Both the position numbers and the translations under genes were made by a program. Positions 18,475-28,319 of a DNA stretch of 64,000 bases are shown piece after piece. The stretch comes from Brevundimonas vesicularis (GTDB taxonomy: Bacteria; Pseudomonadota; Alphaproteobacteria; Caulobacterales; Caulobacteraceae), in assembly GCF_014204545.1 (NCBI RefSeq), contig NZ_JACHLJ010000001.1, forward strand, positions 186,001 through 250,000, given 5' to 3'. Below the pieces are notes generated by a model. That model ran no database searches, had not been told where the DNA came from, and saw nothing but the letters and a program-made list of their open reading frames with translations. How positions within the stretch are numbered: the first letter of the stretch is position 1; each line of letters starts with the position of its first letter.

Positions 18475-19697
18475 GCGCATCGCGGCGCCGAACGGTGCGC
18501 TGGTCGCAGGTGCGCGCGGCCTATGAGCGGCTGGCGTTGGGCTTGCTGGGCCTGGGCGTGACCTTGCCGCTGTTTCTGACGCCGGGGCAGGTCAGCGGGC
18601 CGCGGCTGGGCGATCTGGCGCTGATCGTCGCCTTGCCGCTCGCAGGTATGACGTGGCGAGGCATGGCGCCGGTTCTGAGGGTGGCGGGCGTGGTCGCGGC
18701 GGGGTTTCTGGCGATGACGCTGCTGGTGCAGGCCGCGCAGGGCGGAGACCGGCTGAACATCGGGGATGCGGCCTTCTGGTTTCGGTGGATCGCCTCGGCG
18801 TTGGCGGCGCCGGCTGCGGCGAGCCTGATCCTGAGGGACGAGCGACGGCGGCGGCTGTTCCTCTGGGCCGTGCTGATAGGCGCAGCTTGTCACCTGGCGA
18901 CCTACGGGCTGGCTATGCAGGTAGGCCTGGAGCCTTTGCAGGCCCTGGGGCTGGCGTCGCCGCGCGCAATGGTGACCACGACGGCCGCTCAGGTGCGTCT
19001 GACGACCCTGGCCGAGCATCCGAATGCGGCGATGGCGATGATCGGACTGGCGGTCCCGGCCGGCATGATGGCGGCGGGGCGGCGCTGGGCGCGGCGCGGG
19101 ACGACGTGGGGCGGCGTCGGCGTGGCGGTTCTGGGGTTCGTCAGCACCCTGTCGCGGGGAGGCATGATGGCTGCGATGCTGGCGGGGCTGGCGAGGATGC
19201 TCGTCGGTTGGCGATGGCGCGAGCGGGCTCGACCGCTGGCAATGGTGCTGGCGGTCTGCGTGCTGGCGGCGGGCGTGGCGGCTTTGCAGGCGGGGCGGTC
19301 TGACCTCGACGGCGGCCGGTTTGCGGGGCGGTTCGACGGGGCGGCGCTGCGGGACAATCTGGCCGGACGGATGCTGACCTGGCGGCGGACCGTCGATCTG
19401 GTCGTGGAGCACCCCATGGGGACGGGGTGGTCGTCGGCGGACGAGATGGGGGCGTTCCGGGCGCTGTCGGTCAGCCACAACGGCTATCTGTTCACGGCGC
19501 GGACGGCGGGCGTGGTGAGCGCGCTGGTGCTGCTGGGGCTGCATCTGGCGTCTGCGGTGCGGCTGGACGCGCTGACGCCGCTGTCGGTCTATGTACTGGC
19601 GGCGATGTTCGGAGAGGACCTGACGCAGGGGGCGGGGATGGTCTTCCTGTGCTGTCTGGTCGGCGCCCTGGCGTGGCGAAGGCCGCTGGCGCCGTGA
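18459..19697 (+). CDS. O-antigen ligase/polymerase family membrane protein
   Basis: About 412 residues from a TTG at 18459 that overlaps the end of the GT2 gene. Ten or more hydrophobic segments, a periplasmic-type loop with R-M-L-T-W-R-R-T-V, then H-P-M-G-T-G-W and V-S-H-N-G-Y-L: the H-N pair is the catalytic-region signature of the WaaL/Wzy_C family. Such proteins either polymerise repeat units or attach the polymer to a carrier. Without biochemical data the two cannot be told apart. Confidence 0.82.
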   Translation: MQAVLSASRRRTVRWSQVRAAYERLALGLLGLGVTLPLFLTPGQVSGPRLGDLALIVALPLAGMTWRGMAPVLRVAGVVAAGFLAMTLLVQAAQGGDRLNIGDAAFWFRWIASALAAPAAASLILRDERRRRLFLWAVLIGAACHLATYGLAMQVGLEPLQALGLASPRAMVTTTAAQVRLTTLAEHPNAAMAMIGLAVPAGMMAAGRRWARRGTTWGGVGVAVLGFVSTLSRGGMMAAMLAGLARMLVGWRWRERARPLAMVLAVCVLAAGVAALQAGRSDLDGGRFAGRFDGAALRDNLAGRMLTWRRTVDLVVEHPMGTGWSSADEMGAFRALSVSHNGYLFTARTAGVVSALVLLGLHLASAVRLDALTPLSVYVLAAMFGEDLTQGAGMVFLCCLVGALAWRRPLAP

Positions 19698-20905
19698 GGG
19701 TGCTGATCGTCAACACCCTGTATCCGCCGGCGCAGGTCGGCGGGGCGGAACGAAGCGTGGCGCAGTTGGCCCAAGGGTTGACGCGGGCCGGCGTGGAAGC
19801 GTCGGTGCTGACGCTGAAGCCGGGGCGCGAAACGGTGAACGAGCGGATCGACGGCGTCCCCGTGCAGCGGCTGCCGCTGCGAAATCTGTACTGGCCCTAT
19901 GACGGCGCGCGGCGGCCGGCGTTCCGGCAGGCGATCTGGCATGGGCTGGAGGCGGCCAATTCGCTGATGGATGATCAGGTGGATCGCGCGGTCGCGCGGG
20001 TGCGGCCGGATCTGATCCACCTGCACCTGACGACGGGGTTTTCGCTGTCGGTCTATCGCGCGGCGACGCGGCGAGACCTGCCGATGGTGCAGACGCTGAG
20101 GGACTGGTCGATGCTGTGCGCGCGGGCATCGCTGTTTCGGCGCGGACGGCGATGCGACCGGCGGTGTGGATCGTGCGTGTTGCTGACGGCGGGCAAGCGG
20201 GCGCGATCACAGGGGGTGGATCATGTCATCGGCCTGAGCCGGCCGGTACTGGAGACGCATCGGGCGGAAGGGTATTTTCGGCGGACGCCAGGGTCGGTGA
20301 TCGGCAATGCGGCGGGTGTGGCGGCGATCGCGCCGAAACCATCGCTGGCCGAAGCGCCGACGATGCGGTTCGGGTATCTGGGGCGGATCGAACCGGAAAA
20401 GGGGAACGAGGTTCTGCTGGCGGCGACGAGAGGGTTGGCTGGCGACTGGAGGCTGATGATCGGCGGTCGGGGCGAGGCGGACTGCTTGCAGGCCTTGAGG
20501 CGGACGTACGATGATCCGCGCATCGTCTGGCTGGGGCAGGTGGAGGCGGAGGCGTTCTGGCCGAGGGTGGATGTGCTGGTCGCGCCGGCGGTGTGGGCCG
20601 AGCCGTTCGGACGCAGCGTCGCGGAGGCGGTTCAGCAGGGACGGGGCGTGATCGCCTCACGCATCGGCGGATTGCCGGAGGCGGCGCAGGGCGCAGGCAT
20701 GTCAGCGCTGGTGGAACCGGGGGATGCGGGTGCGCTCACCGCGGCGATGCAGGCGGCTGTGGACCAGCCGGAGCGCTGGCGTTTTGCGGCGGTCGGTGCG
20801 TCGGCCTGGACCGAGGCGTCGATCGTCGAGGCGCACAGGGCCGTCTATCGTCAGGTGCTGAGCAGAAGGTCTTCGATGATTTCGGCCGAGCCGGACCAGG
20901 CGTAA
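19694..20905 (+). CDS. GT4 family glycosyltransferase
   Basis: 403 residues from a GTG that overlaps the previous stop (GTGA). The GT-B start V-L-I-V-N-T-L-Y-P-P and donor-side motifs L-G-R-I-E-P-E-K-G and E-P-F-G-R-S-V-A-E-A-V are clear. A basic, cysteine-rich insert (R-R-C-D-R-R-C-G-S-C near residue 155) is typical of a subgroup of GT4 enzymes and may bind a metal. It is the last gene of the rightward glycan operon, and its final 55 bases overlap the convergent GT4 gene. Confidence 0.87.
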   Translation: MRVLIVNTLYPPAQVGGAERSVAQLAQGLTRAGVEASVLTLKPGRETVNERIDGVPVQRLPLRNLYWPYDGARRPAFRQAIWHGLEAANSLMDDQVDRAVARVRPDLIHLHLTTGFSLSVYRAATRRDLPMVQTLRDWSMLCARASLFRRGRRCDRRCGSCVLLTAGKRARSQGVDHVIGLSRPVLETHRAEGYFRRTPGSVIGNAAGVAAIAPKPSLAEAPTMRFGYLGRIEPEKGNEVLLAATRGLAGDWRLMIGGRGEADCLQALRRTYDDPRIVWLGQVEAEAFWPRVDVLVAPAVWAEPFGRSVAEAVQQGRGVIASRIGGLPEAAQGAGMSALVEPGDAGALTAAMQAAVDQPERWRFAAVGASAWTEASIVEAHRAVYRQVLSRRSSMISAEPDQA

Positions 20906-21906
20906 CGGTCGGCGCGGCGAAGGCCGGCGTCGCGGCGAGCGTCATCCGGTGGGCTGAGCAATTCAGCCATATGGGCAGCCAGGGCTGCGTCGTTCACGGG
21001 ATCGAAATAGAGGGCGGCGTCGGCGCAGACCTCGCGCGTTGGTGGGATGTCGGAGGCGATGACCGGACAGCCGAGGGTCATCGCCTCCAGCGGCGGGATG
21101 CCGAACCCTTCGTACAGACTGGGAAAGACCAGGGCCTGCGCCCCGCCGAGCAGGGCGGCGATTTCGGTGTCCGAGCGACGGCCGGCGAAGATCAGGCGCG
21201 GGTCGGCCGGGAAGGCGGAACGGTCGAAGACTGCGCCGGGCCGGTCGCCGATGAGGACCAGCCGAATGGCGGGGTCGGCAAGATGGGACAGGGCTTGGAT
21301 GGCGACGGCGAGGTTCTTGTTCGGCGTCAGATTACCCAGTGCTACGAAGTAGGGGCGGGTCGTCAGACCGAGGCGTTCGATGACGGCTGGGTCTGGCGTG
21401 ATGATGCGAAGATGGTCGGCGCTGTTCGGGGCGACAGTGATGCTGTCGGGTGACAGGTTCAGGACCGAGGCCAACTCGCGGCGAGAGAAGTCGGAGACGG
21501 TCGCCAGTCGCGCCCGGCGTGCCAGGATCCTGTTCAGGGCGCGGTGGAAGGCGGCGTAGCCTATTCGGAAATGCTCAGGATGACGAAAGACGGCGGCGTC
21601 GTGGATGACGACGATCTGCCGCCGGTGCAGCACCGGACCCGAACCCGCTAAGGAAAGCAGCCGACCATGGCGCGCGGTCCAGGCTAGGGCAGTCTGTTCC
21701 CAAAGATGGCCACCTGCGCGCCCGATCGTGCGGGTCGGGATGTTGAGCAGGTTCAGGCTATTGGCGCCGGGCGGCGTCAACAGGACGTAGCGGTCGGCGG
21801 CGCCGGGGCGCTGGTCCAGGGCGTGCACGATCTGACGCGCATAGCGCTGAACCCCGCTCATCGGCTGGGTCAGGAAGCGGCCGTTGATGAAGACTGGCTT
21901 AGCCAC
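20851..21906 (-). CDS. GT4 family glycosyltransferase (mannosyltransferase-like)
   Basis: 351 residues from a GTG at 21906 that overlaps the upstream stop; a TTG at 21924 is also possible. F-I-N-G-R-F-L-T-Q-P-M-S-G-V-Q-R-Y-A-R is the N-terminal acceptor loop of WbaZ/mannosyltransferase-type enzymes. A-L-G-N-L-T-P-N-K-N-L, S-L-Y-E-G-F-G-I-P-P-L-E-A-M and the following C-P-V-I-A-S-D are the donor site. It is convergent with, and overlaps by 55 bases, the rightward GT4 gene. It is in an operon with the GT4 gene upstream of it. Confidence 0.87.
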   Translation of the reverse strand: MAKPVFINGRFLTQPMSGVQRYARQIVHALDQRPGAADRYVLLTPPGANSLNLLNIPTRTIGRAGGHLWEQTALAWTARHGRLLSLAGSGPVLHRRQIVVIHDAAVFRHPEHFRIGYAAFHRALNRILARRARLATVSDFSRRELASVLNLSPDSITVAPNSADHLRIITPDPAVIERLGLTTRPYFVALGNLTPNKNLAVAIQALSHLADPAIRLVLIGDRPGAVFDRSAFPADPRLIFAGRRSDTEIAALLGGAQALVFPSLYEGFGIPPLEAMTLGCPVIASDIPPTREVCADAALYFDPVNDAALAAHMAELLSPPDDARRDAGLRRADRYAWSGSAEIIEDLLLST

Positions 21907-22990
21907 CCAGGCGTCGGCGGGCAAAGGCGTCGCGGTAGATCCGAACCGTCTGGTCGGCCATGCGTGTGGCGGACAGCAGGCCCGGCGCGATCGGCAGGGG
22001 AACGACGCGGCTGGCCAGCGCGGCGCGCATCGCCTCGGCCAGATGATCGGGCGAGGCGTCGACGGGCAGGCGGTCGATGCGCGCGCCGGTCTGGGTCAGG
22101 CGCGCGATCCCGCCGACGTCGGTGCAGACGATGGGCAGGCCTAGGGCGGCCGCCTCAATCATGGCGTAGGAATCGGCCTCGTAACGGCTGGTCATGGCGA
22201 ACAGATCGAAGCCCGCCATCAGCGGCCCCGCGTCGCGTGCGCCCAGCAGACGGAGTGCGTCGCCGCCGGCGGTCCTGACCGACGGGGCCAGATCGCCATC
22301 GCCGATCATGACGCCGATGATGCGCGGATCGATGGCGTTCGCTCGGTGAACGGCCTGAGCGAAACGGACCGGATCTTTCTGGGCGCAAAGCCGGCCGACG
22401 AAGCCAACGACCAAAGCGTCTTCGGGAACGCCGAGGGTCTGGCGGGCTGCGAGACGATCGTTGGCGGGCGGAGCGGCCAGGCCGTTGGGGACGATGTGCA
22501 AGCGGTTTCCGCCGAGCCCCCAGCGACGGGCGACAGCGGCCTCTTCCTCGGAGATGATGGCGTCGCCGGACCGGGCCAAAAGCGCCTCGGCCGCGCCTGC
22601 AACAATCGTCGCCGGGCTGGCCGGGCCCATCATCGGCAGGGCGTGAGGGGTGTAGATCTTGGCGGCGCCGGGCGCGTGGGCCAGGCGGACCAGGGCGCCG
22701 GCCTTGGCGCTGTGGCCGTGAACGATCTCGAACGGGCCGAGGCGGGCGATCAGGCGGTTCAGGGCGTGAAGGGCGGCGACGTCCCACGGTCCGACGCGGC
22801 GTCGCATAGGCAGGCGTTCATTGGCGTGGAGGGGCAGAGCGGCGACCCCGGCCTCGAACCAGGGCTCGGCGCGGCGCGGCGACCAGATCAGGTACACCTG
22901 ATGGCCGCTTCCGATCAGGGGGTGGGCCAGATCGACCACATGACGCCCCGAGCCGCCGCCGGACGGCTCGATGACCAGAAGAATGCGCAA
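21899..22990 (-). CDS. GT4 family glycosyltransferase
   Basis: 363 residues starting M-R-I-L-L-V-I-E-P-S-G-G-G-S-G-R-H, the glycine loop seen in WbpX/WcaI-type GT4 enzymes. F-V-G-R-L-C-A-Q-K-D-P near residue 200 and S-R-Y-E-A-D-S-Y-A-M-I-E-A-A-A-L-G-L-P near 275 form the nucleotide-sugar site, with Glu in the E-x-D-S-Y position replacing the usual E-x-F-G. It is first of two leftward genes that belong functionally to the flippase-glf cluster. Confidence 0.87.
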   Translation of the reverse strand: MRILLVIEPSGGGSGRHVVDLAHPLIGSGHQVYLIWSPRRAEPWFEAGVAALPLHANERLPMRRRVGPWDVAALHALNRLIARLGPFEIVHGHSAKAGALVRLAHAPGAAKIYTPHALPMMGPASPATIVAGAAEALLARSGDAIISEEEAAVARRWGLGGNRLHIVPNGLAAPPANDRLAARQTLGVPEDALVVGFVGRLCAQKDPVRFAQAVHRANAIDPRIIGVMIGDGDLAPSVRTAGGDALRLLGARDAGPLMAGFDLFAMTSRYEADSYAMIEAAALGLPIVCTDVGGIARLTQTGARIDRLPVDASPDHLAEAMRAALASRVVPLPIAPGLLSATRMADQTVRIYRDAFARRRLGG

Positions 22991-23118
22991 TGTCGTCCCC
23001 CGACGATGGCTCAGCGCTGCAACTGAAAGCCATCATCGAGAAACGTCAAGATTGCGCACATTCTCGTTGCGCGAAATCTAATCCGAGTTGGACGAAGTCC
23101 AACTCTGCCGCTTTCGCT

Positions 23119-23580
23119 TTAGTTGACCGTCGCCTTGACGATCTTGCCGGGGCTGCGCGGCGGCTCGCCCTTGGGCAGGGCGTCGACGTGTTCCATGCCC
23201 GATTCGACCTGGCCCCAGACGGTGTACTGGCGATCCAGGAAGGTGGCGTCGTCGAAGACGATGAAGAACTGCGAGTTGGCGCTGTTGGGGTCCGAGGTGC
23301 GAGCCATCGAGCAGACGCCGCGCACGTGCGGCTCGGCCGAGAACTCGGCCTTCAGGTTCGGCTTCTTGGAACCCGAGGTGCCGGTGCCGGTCGGATCGCC
23401 GCCCTGGGCCATGAAGCCCGGGATCACGCGGTGGAAGACCACGCCGTCGTAGAAGCCTTCCTTGGCCAGCTCGGTGATGCGTTCGACGTGGCCGGGGGCC
23501 AGGTCGGGGCGCAGCTTGATGACCACGTCGCGGGCTTCGCCGTCGCCGGTGTCCAGGGTGAAGGTCAGGGTGTCGGCCAT
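23119..23580 (-). CDS. peptidyl-prolyl cis-trans isomerase, cyclophilin type
   Basis: 153 residues from the ATG at 23580, with AAAGAGG upstream. Active-site motifs V-F-H-R-V-I-P-G-F-M-A-Q-G-G-D and S-M-A-R-T-S-D-P-N-S-A-N-S-Q-F-F-I are intact (the catalytic Arg is in F-H-R). There is no signal peptide, so it is a cytoplasmic PpiB-type foldase. It is divergent from rlmE with a spacer of 72 bases. Confidence 0.95.
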   Translation of the reverse strand: MADTLTFTLDTGDGEARDVVIKLRPDLAPGHVERITELAKEGFYDGVVFHRVIPGFMAQGGDPTGTGTSGSKKPNLKAEFSAEPHVRGVCSMARTSDPNSANSQFFIVFDDATFLDRQYTVWGQVESGMEHVDALPKGEPPRSPGKIVKATVN

Positions 23581-23652
23581 GTCGGTCGTCCTCTTTGGGT
23601 TGATTTGAGGCGGGACATAGCCCGCAACGCCGGTCGGGGCTATGTGGGAACG

Positions 23653-24363
23653 ATGAGCGAAGACGAAAAGCCCCAGGAACGCCGCCGGATGGTGAAACCG
23701 CCCACTGGCGGAACCGCCGCCGGACGCGGCATGGGCACCAAGATGAAGACGGCCGACACCAAGTCGATGTCGAGCCAGCAATGGATCAAACGCCAGCTGT
23801 CGGACAAATGGTCCGAAAAAGCGCGGGCCGAGGGCTGGCGCTCGCGCGCGGCGTTCAAGCTGATCGAGATCGACGACAAGTTCCGGCTGATCAAGCGCGG
23901 CTCGAAGGTCATCGACCTGGGCGCGGCGCCGGGCGGCTGGGTTCAGGTGGCCTTGAACCGGGGTGCGGGCGCGGTGGCGGGCGTGGACCTGCTGATGATC
24001 GCGCCGATCCCGGGTGCGACCCTGCTTCAGGCCGATTTCACCCATCCGGGCGTGGACCAGCAGCTGATCGACGCCATCGGCGGGGCGCCGGACCTGGTGC
24101 TGTCGGACATGGCGCACAATACGGTCGGCCATCGCCAGACGGACCATTTGAAGATCATCGCCCTGATCGAGATCGCCGCCGACTTCGCCATCCGCACGTT
24201 GCGGCCGGGCGGAAACTTCGTCTCCAAGAACTTCCAGGGCGGGGACGCCGGCGGGGTTCTGGCGCGGCTGCGCGAAGAGTTCGAAACGGTGAAATACGTC
24301 AAGCCGGCGTCGAGCCGCAAGGACAGCGCCGAGGTGTTTCTGGTCGCGCTGAACAAGCGCTGA
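23653..24363 (+). CDS. rlmE: 23S rRNA (uridine-2552-2'-O-)-methyltransferase
   Basis: 236-residue FtsJ/RrmJ-type enzyme that 2'-O-methylates U2552 in the ribosomal A-loop. SAM motif V-I-D-L-G-A-A-P-G-G-W-V-Q-V is present. The K-D-K-E tetrad is seen in A-A-F-K-L, L-S-D-M-A-H-N-T, V-S-K-N-F-Q-G and S-A-E-V-F-L-V-A. A basic, low-complexity N-terminal extension of about 45 residues precedes the core, as in many alphaproteobacterial homologues. The start is the ATG at 23653; the longer upstream open frame is antisense to the cyclophilin gene. Confidence 0.95.
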   Translation: MSEDEKPQERRRMVKPPTGGTAAGRGMGTKMKTADTKSMSSQQWIKRQLSDKWSEKARAEGWRSRAAFKLIEIDDKFRLIKRGSKVIDLGAAPGGWVQVALNRGAGAVAGVDLLMIAPIPGATLLQADFTHPGVDQQLIDAIGGAPDLVLSDMAHNTVGHRQTDHLKIIALIEIAADFAIRTLRPGGNFVSKNFQGGDAGGVLARLREEFETVKYVKPASSRKDSAEVFLVALNKR

Positions 24364-24367
24364 CGCG

Positions 24368-24913
24368 TCAGGCGGCGGCTGCGCTCGCGCGGGCCCTACG
24401 GTCCTCCATGCGGGACCAGATGCGGTCGTGCAGGGTGAAGAAGAGCGTTTGGACCAAGGGCTCGACCATGCCGATGGTCAGCGCCGTGCGGATGTTGTTG
24501 GTCAGGGCGTAGGCGACGGCAACCGCCACGGCGAAGTGCATGACGCCATAGGTCACGGTCTTCAGCGCGATCTGTTTGAACGACCGGGGCAGGGTGTGGC
24601 TGTGGCCGTGATGGGCGTCGTGCGAGCGGCGCTGTTCCTCGGGCGACATGATGTCGAGGCGGGCGGTAAAGGCCTCGGTCGCTTCCTCGATATTGGAGGC
24701 CATGCGACGCCGCTCGACCTTGTGCCAGACGCGGTCGTGGACGGTGTAGGCGATGGTCTGAAAGATCGGCTCGACCATGCCGACGGCCAGGGCGATGCGC
24801 CAGTCGCGGGTGATGACGAAGGCGACCAGGATGGCGACGATCAGGTGCATGACGCCATAGCTGGCGATCTTCAGAGCCAGTTTGCGCGCGGTGCTGAGGA
24901 TGACGCCGACCAT
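24368..24913 (-). CDS. DUF2061 membrane protein with a tandem-duplicated domain
   Basis: 181 residues made of two copies of the same unit. Copy one contains L-K-I-A-S-Y-G-V-M-H-L-I-V-A and V-G-M-V-E-P-I-F-Q-T-I-A-Y-T-V-H-D-R-V-W; copy two contains L-K-T-V-T-Y-G-V-M-H-F-A-V-A and I-G-M-V-E-P-L-V-Q-T-L-F-F-T-L-H-D-R-I-W. Each has two membrane spans. A His-rich linker (H-D-A-H-H-G-H-S-H) lies between. DUF2061 proteins are usually single-unit (about 70 residues) and of unknown function. The gene converges on rlmE. Confidence 0.88.
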   Translation of the reverse strand: MVGVILSTARKLALKIASYGVMHLIVAILVAFVITRDWRIALAVGMVEPIFQTIAYTVHDRVWHKVERRRMASNIEEATEAFTARLDIMSPEEQRRSHDAHHGHSHTLPRSFKQIALKTVTYGVMHFAVAVAVAYALTNNIRTALTIGMVEPLVQTLFFTLHDRIWSRMEDRRARASAAAA

Positions 24914-24974
24914 GCGGAGAGAATGGTGAGCGGCCCTGCGGGTTGCAAAGCAATAAAATCTATCGGGCCTATAA

Positions 24975-26498
<1,524 letters not shown>

Positions 26499-26504
26499 GC
26501 GACC

Positions 26505-26900
26505 TTGACGACCGAACTCACCTATCTGGCCCTGACGCTGATCCTGGCCCTGGTTCAGATCTTCCTGCCCGCCGGGGCGCGGACGGCCGAGTTCGGCTCG
26601 AAATGGAATGCGGGTCCGCGCGACGAGACGCCGGAGGCGAAGAAGCCGCTGACCGGTCGTCTCGAACGCGCCCAGGCCAATCTGTACGAGACCCTGCCGC
26701 TGTTCATCGGCGCGGTGCTGATCGCCCATGTCATCGGCGCGTCCAGCGCCCTGACGGTGTGGGGCGCGGCGCTCTATTTCTGGGCGCGGGTGGTTTATGT
26801 GCCGTTCTACGCCTTTGGCGTTCCCTATGTCCGGTCGCTGGTCTGGGTGGTCTCGCTTGCGGGACTTGTCATGGTCCTGGCGTCCCTGTTCTTCGTATGA
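26505..26900 (+). CDS. MAPEG family membrane protein
   Basis: 131 residues from a TTG 6 bases after guaB. Four membrane segments, and the motifs R-A-Q-A-N-L-Y-E-T-L-P-L-F, Y-F-W-A-R-V-V-Y-V-P-F-Y and G-V-P-Y-V-R-S-L are those of the MAPEG family (membrane proteins in eicosanoid and glutathione metabolism). Bacterial members have mostly unknown roles; glutathione transferase or peroxidase activity is possible. It sits between guaB and the methyltransferase gene. Confidence 0.87.
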   Translation: MTTELTYLALTLILALVQIFLPAGARTAEFGSKWNAGPRDETPEAKKPLTGRLERAQANLYETLPLFIGAVLIAHVIGASSALTVWGAALYFWARVVYVPFYAFGVPYVRSLVWVVSLAGLVMVLASLFFV

Positions 26901-26909
26901 AAGCCTGAA

Positions 26910-28319
26910 TTGACTCCAGCCGCTCGCCTCGCCGCCGCCGCCTCCGTCCTGGACTCCATCGCCCAGGGCCGCCAACCGGCCGAGGCCGTCATGAAGGCCT
27001 GGGGCACCGCCAACCGGTACGCCGGGTCCAAGGACCGACGCGCCATCGCCGACCGAGTCTATAAGGTGCTGCGCGCGCGCGGCCGCCTGTCGTGGATCAT
27101 GGGCGGGCGCGAGGACGGCCGGGCCCTGGTCATCGGTTCGCTGCACGCCATCGACGGCCTGTCGCTGGAAGAGATCGAGGCCCTGCATTCGGGCGACGGC
27201 TATGGTCCGCGCCCGCTGTCCAAACAGGAGCGCAGCCGCATCACGGCGGGGCAGGGCGAACTGCCGGGCTGGGTCGCCGCCGGCCTGCCCGAGTTCGTGG
27301 TCGAGGATTTCAAAGCCACCTTCGGCGATCGCTGGGCCGAGGAAGCCCACGCCCTGATGGCGCCGCGCGCGCCGATCGACCTGCGCGTCAACGATGCGGC
27401 CGCCACGGTCGATGAGGTCGAGGCCGAGCTGAAGGCCGCCGGCCTGGACGTTTCGCGCACGCCCTGGTCGGCCGTCGGCCTGCGCGTGCCGTCGGAACCG
27501 CCGCCCAACATCCAGGCGCTGGAAGGCTTCAAGGCCGGCCGGTTCGAAATCCAGGACGAAGGCAGTCAGGTCGTCTGCTGGCTGGCTGGGGCGCAACCCG
27601 GCATGGCGGTGGTGGATTACTGCGCCGGCGGCGGCGGCAAGACCCTGGGTCTGGCCCAGGCGATGACGGCGCAAGGCAGGCTGGTCGCCTCCGACGTCGT
27701 CAACAAGCGGCTGGAGAACATCCGTCCTCGGCTACAGCGCGCGGGCGTCGAGGCGGAACTGGTCCTGATCGGTCAGAACGGCGGTGGCCTGGAAGACCTG
27801 AACGGGCAGGCGGATCTGGTCTTCGTCGATGCGCCCTGTTCGGGGTCCGGCACCTGGCGTCGCCGCCCCGAGGACGCCTGGCGTCTGACTGCCGAAGAGG
27901 TCGAAAAGCTGCACGGTCTGCAGGTGCGGATTTTGAGCCAAGCGACCAAGCTGGTGAAGCCGGGCGGCCGACTGGTCTATGTCACCTGTTCGATGCTGGC
28001 GCGCGAGAACGAAGCCAGCGTGGACGCCTTCGAGGCTTTGCATCCAGAGTTCCGGCCCGTTCCGATCCTCCCCCGCGAAGCGGGGGAGGGGGACCACGCG
28101 CAGCGTGGTGGAGGGGGCGAACGCAGTTCCGGCGCCGGGGAGGTGTCCGCCCCCTCCACCGCTTCGCGGTCCCCCTCCCCCGTGGACGGGGGAGGATTTT
28201 TGACGCCGGCAGCTCGCGCTAAGTTTGCCGAGCTGGCGTCCGGGGCGCGGCTGCGCCTGTCGCCGGCCTCGGCCGACACTGACGGCTTCTTCGCCGCCGT
28301 CTACGAGCGCGCGGCATGA
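26910..28319 (+). CDS. RsmB/NOP family 16S rRNA (cytosine-5-)-methyltransferase, with in-frame repeat insertion
   Basis: 469 residues from a TTG. A NusB-like helical N-terminus is followed by a SAM domain: D-Y-C-A-G-G-G-G-K-T-L near residue 232, V-D-A-P-C-S-G-S-G-T-W-R-R-R-P with one catalytic Cys, and Y-V-T-C-S-M with the second. These are the RsmB/NSUN signature for m5C formation in rRNA. Residues of about 386-429 (I-L-P-R-E-A-G-E-G-D-H-A-Q to P-V-D-G-G-G) are not conserved-looking and come from a palindromic DNA element that reads through in frame; the normal C-terminus (F-L-T-P-A-A-R-A-K-F onward) follows. The next gene overlaps the stop (ATGA). Confidence 0.9.
   Translation: MTPAARLAAAASVLDSIAQGRQPAEAVMKAWGTANRYAGSKDRRAIADRVYKVLRARGRLSWIMGGREDGRALVIGSLHAIDGLSLEEIEALHSGDGYGPRPLSKQERSRITAGQGELPGWVAAGLPEFVVEDFKATFGDRWAEEAHALMAPRAPIDLRVNDAAATVDEVEAELKAAGLDVSRTPWSAVGLRVPSEPPPNIQALEGFKAGRFEIQDEGSQVVCWLAGAQPGMAVVDYCAGGGGKTLGLAQAMTAQGRLVASDVVNKRLENIRPRLQRAGVEAELVLIGQNGGGLEDLNGQADLVFVDAPCSGSGTWRRRPEDAWRLTAEEVEKLHGLQVRILSQATKLVKPGGRLVYVTCSMLARENEASVDAFEALHPEFRPVPILPREAGEGDHAQRGGGGERSSGAGEVSAPSTASRSPSPVDGGGFLTPAARAKFAELASGARLRLSPASADTDGFFAAVYERAA
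28067..28195. repeat. palindromic repeat element inside the RsmB-type gene
   Basis: 129 bases, exactly 43 codons. It is built of two inverted copies of a unit about 50 bases long. Each unit has a hairpin CCTCCCCCG-loop-CGGGGGAGG, a second smaller stem (ACCACGC/GCGTGGT in the left copy; ACCGC/GCGGT in the right), and ends in GGAGGGGGC or its complement. The right copy runs reversed at 28149-28195. The look is that of REP/BIME-like or mobile palindromic elements. No other copy was noticed in this window. Confidence 0.85.

Noticed and set aside
18339..19544. Long minus-strand frame (401 codons) opposite the O-antigen ligase gene
   Set aside because: Its product is a Gln/Arg/His-rich string without motifs; the plus strand has clear membrane-protein character and overlaps its neighbours in operon style.
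28067..28195. CRISPR array or terminator pair inside the RsmB-type gene
   Set aside because: Only two inverted units and no regular spacers; there is no T run, and the frame stays open through it.
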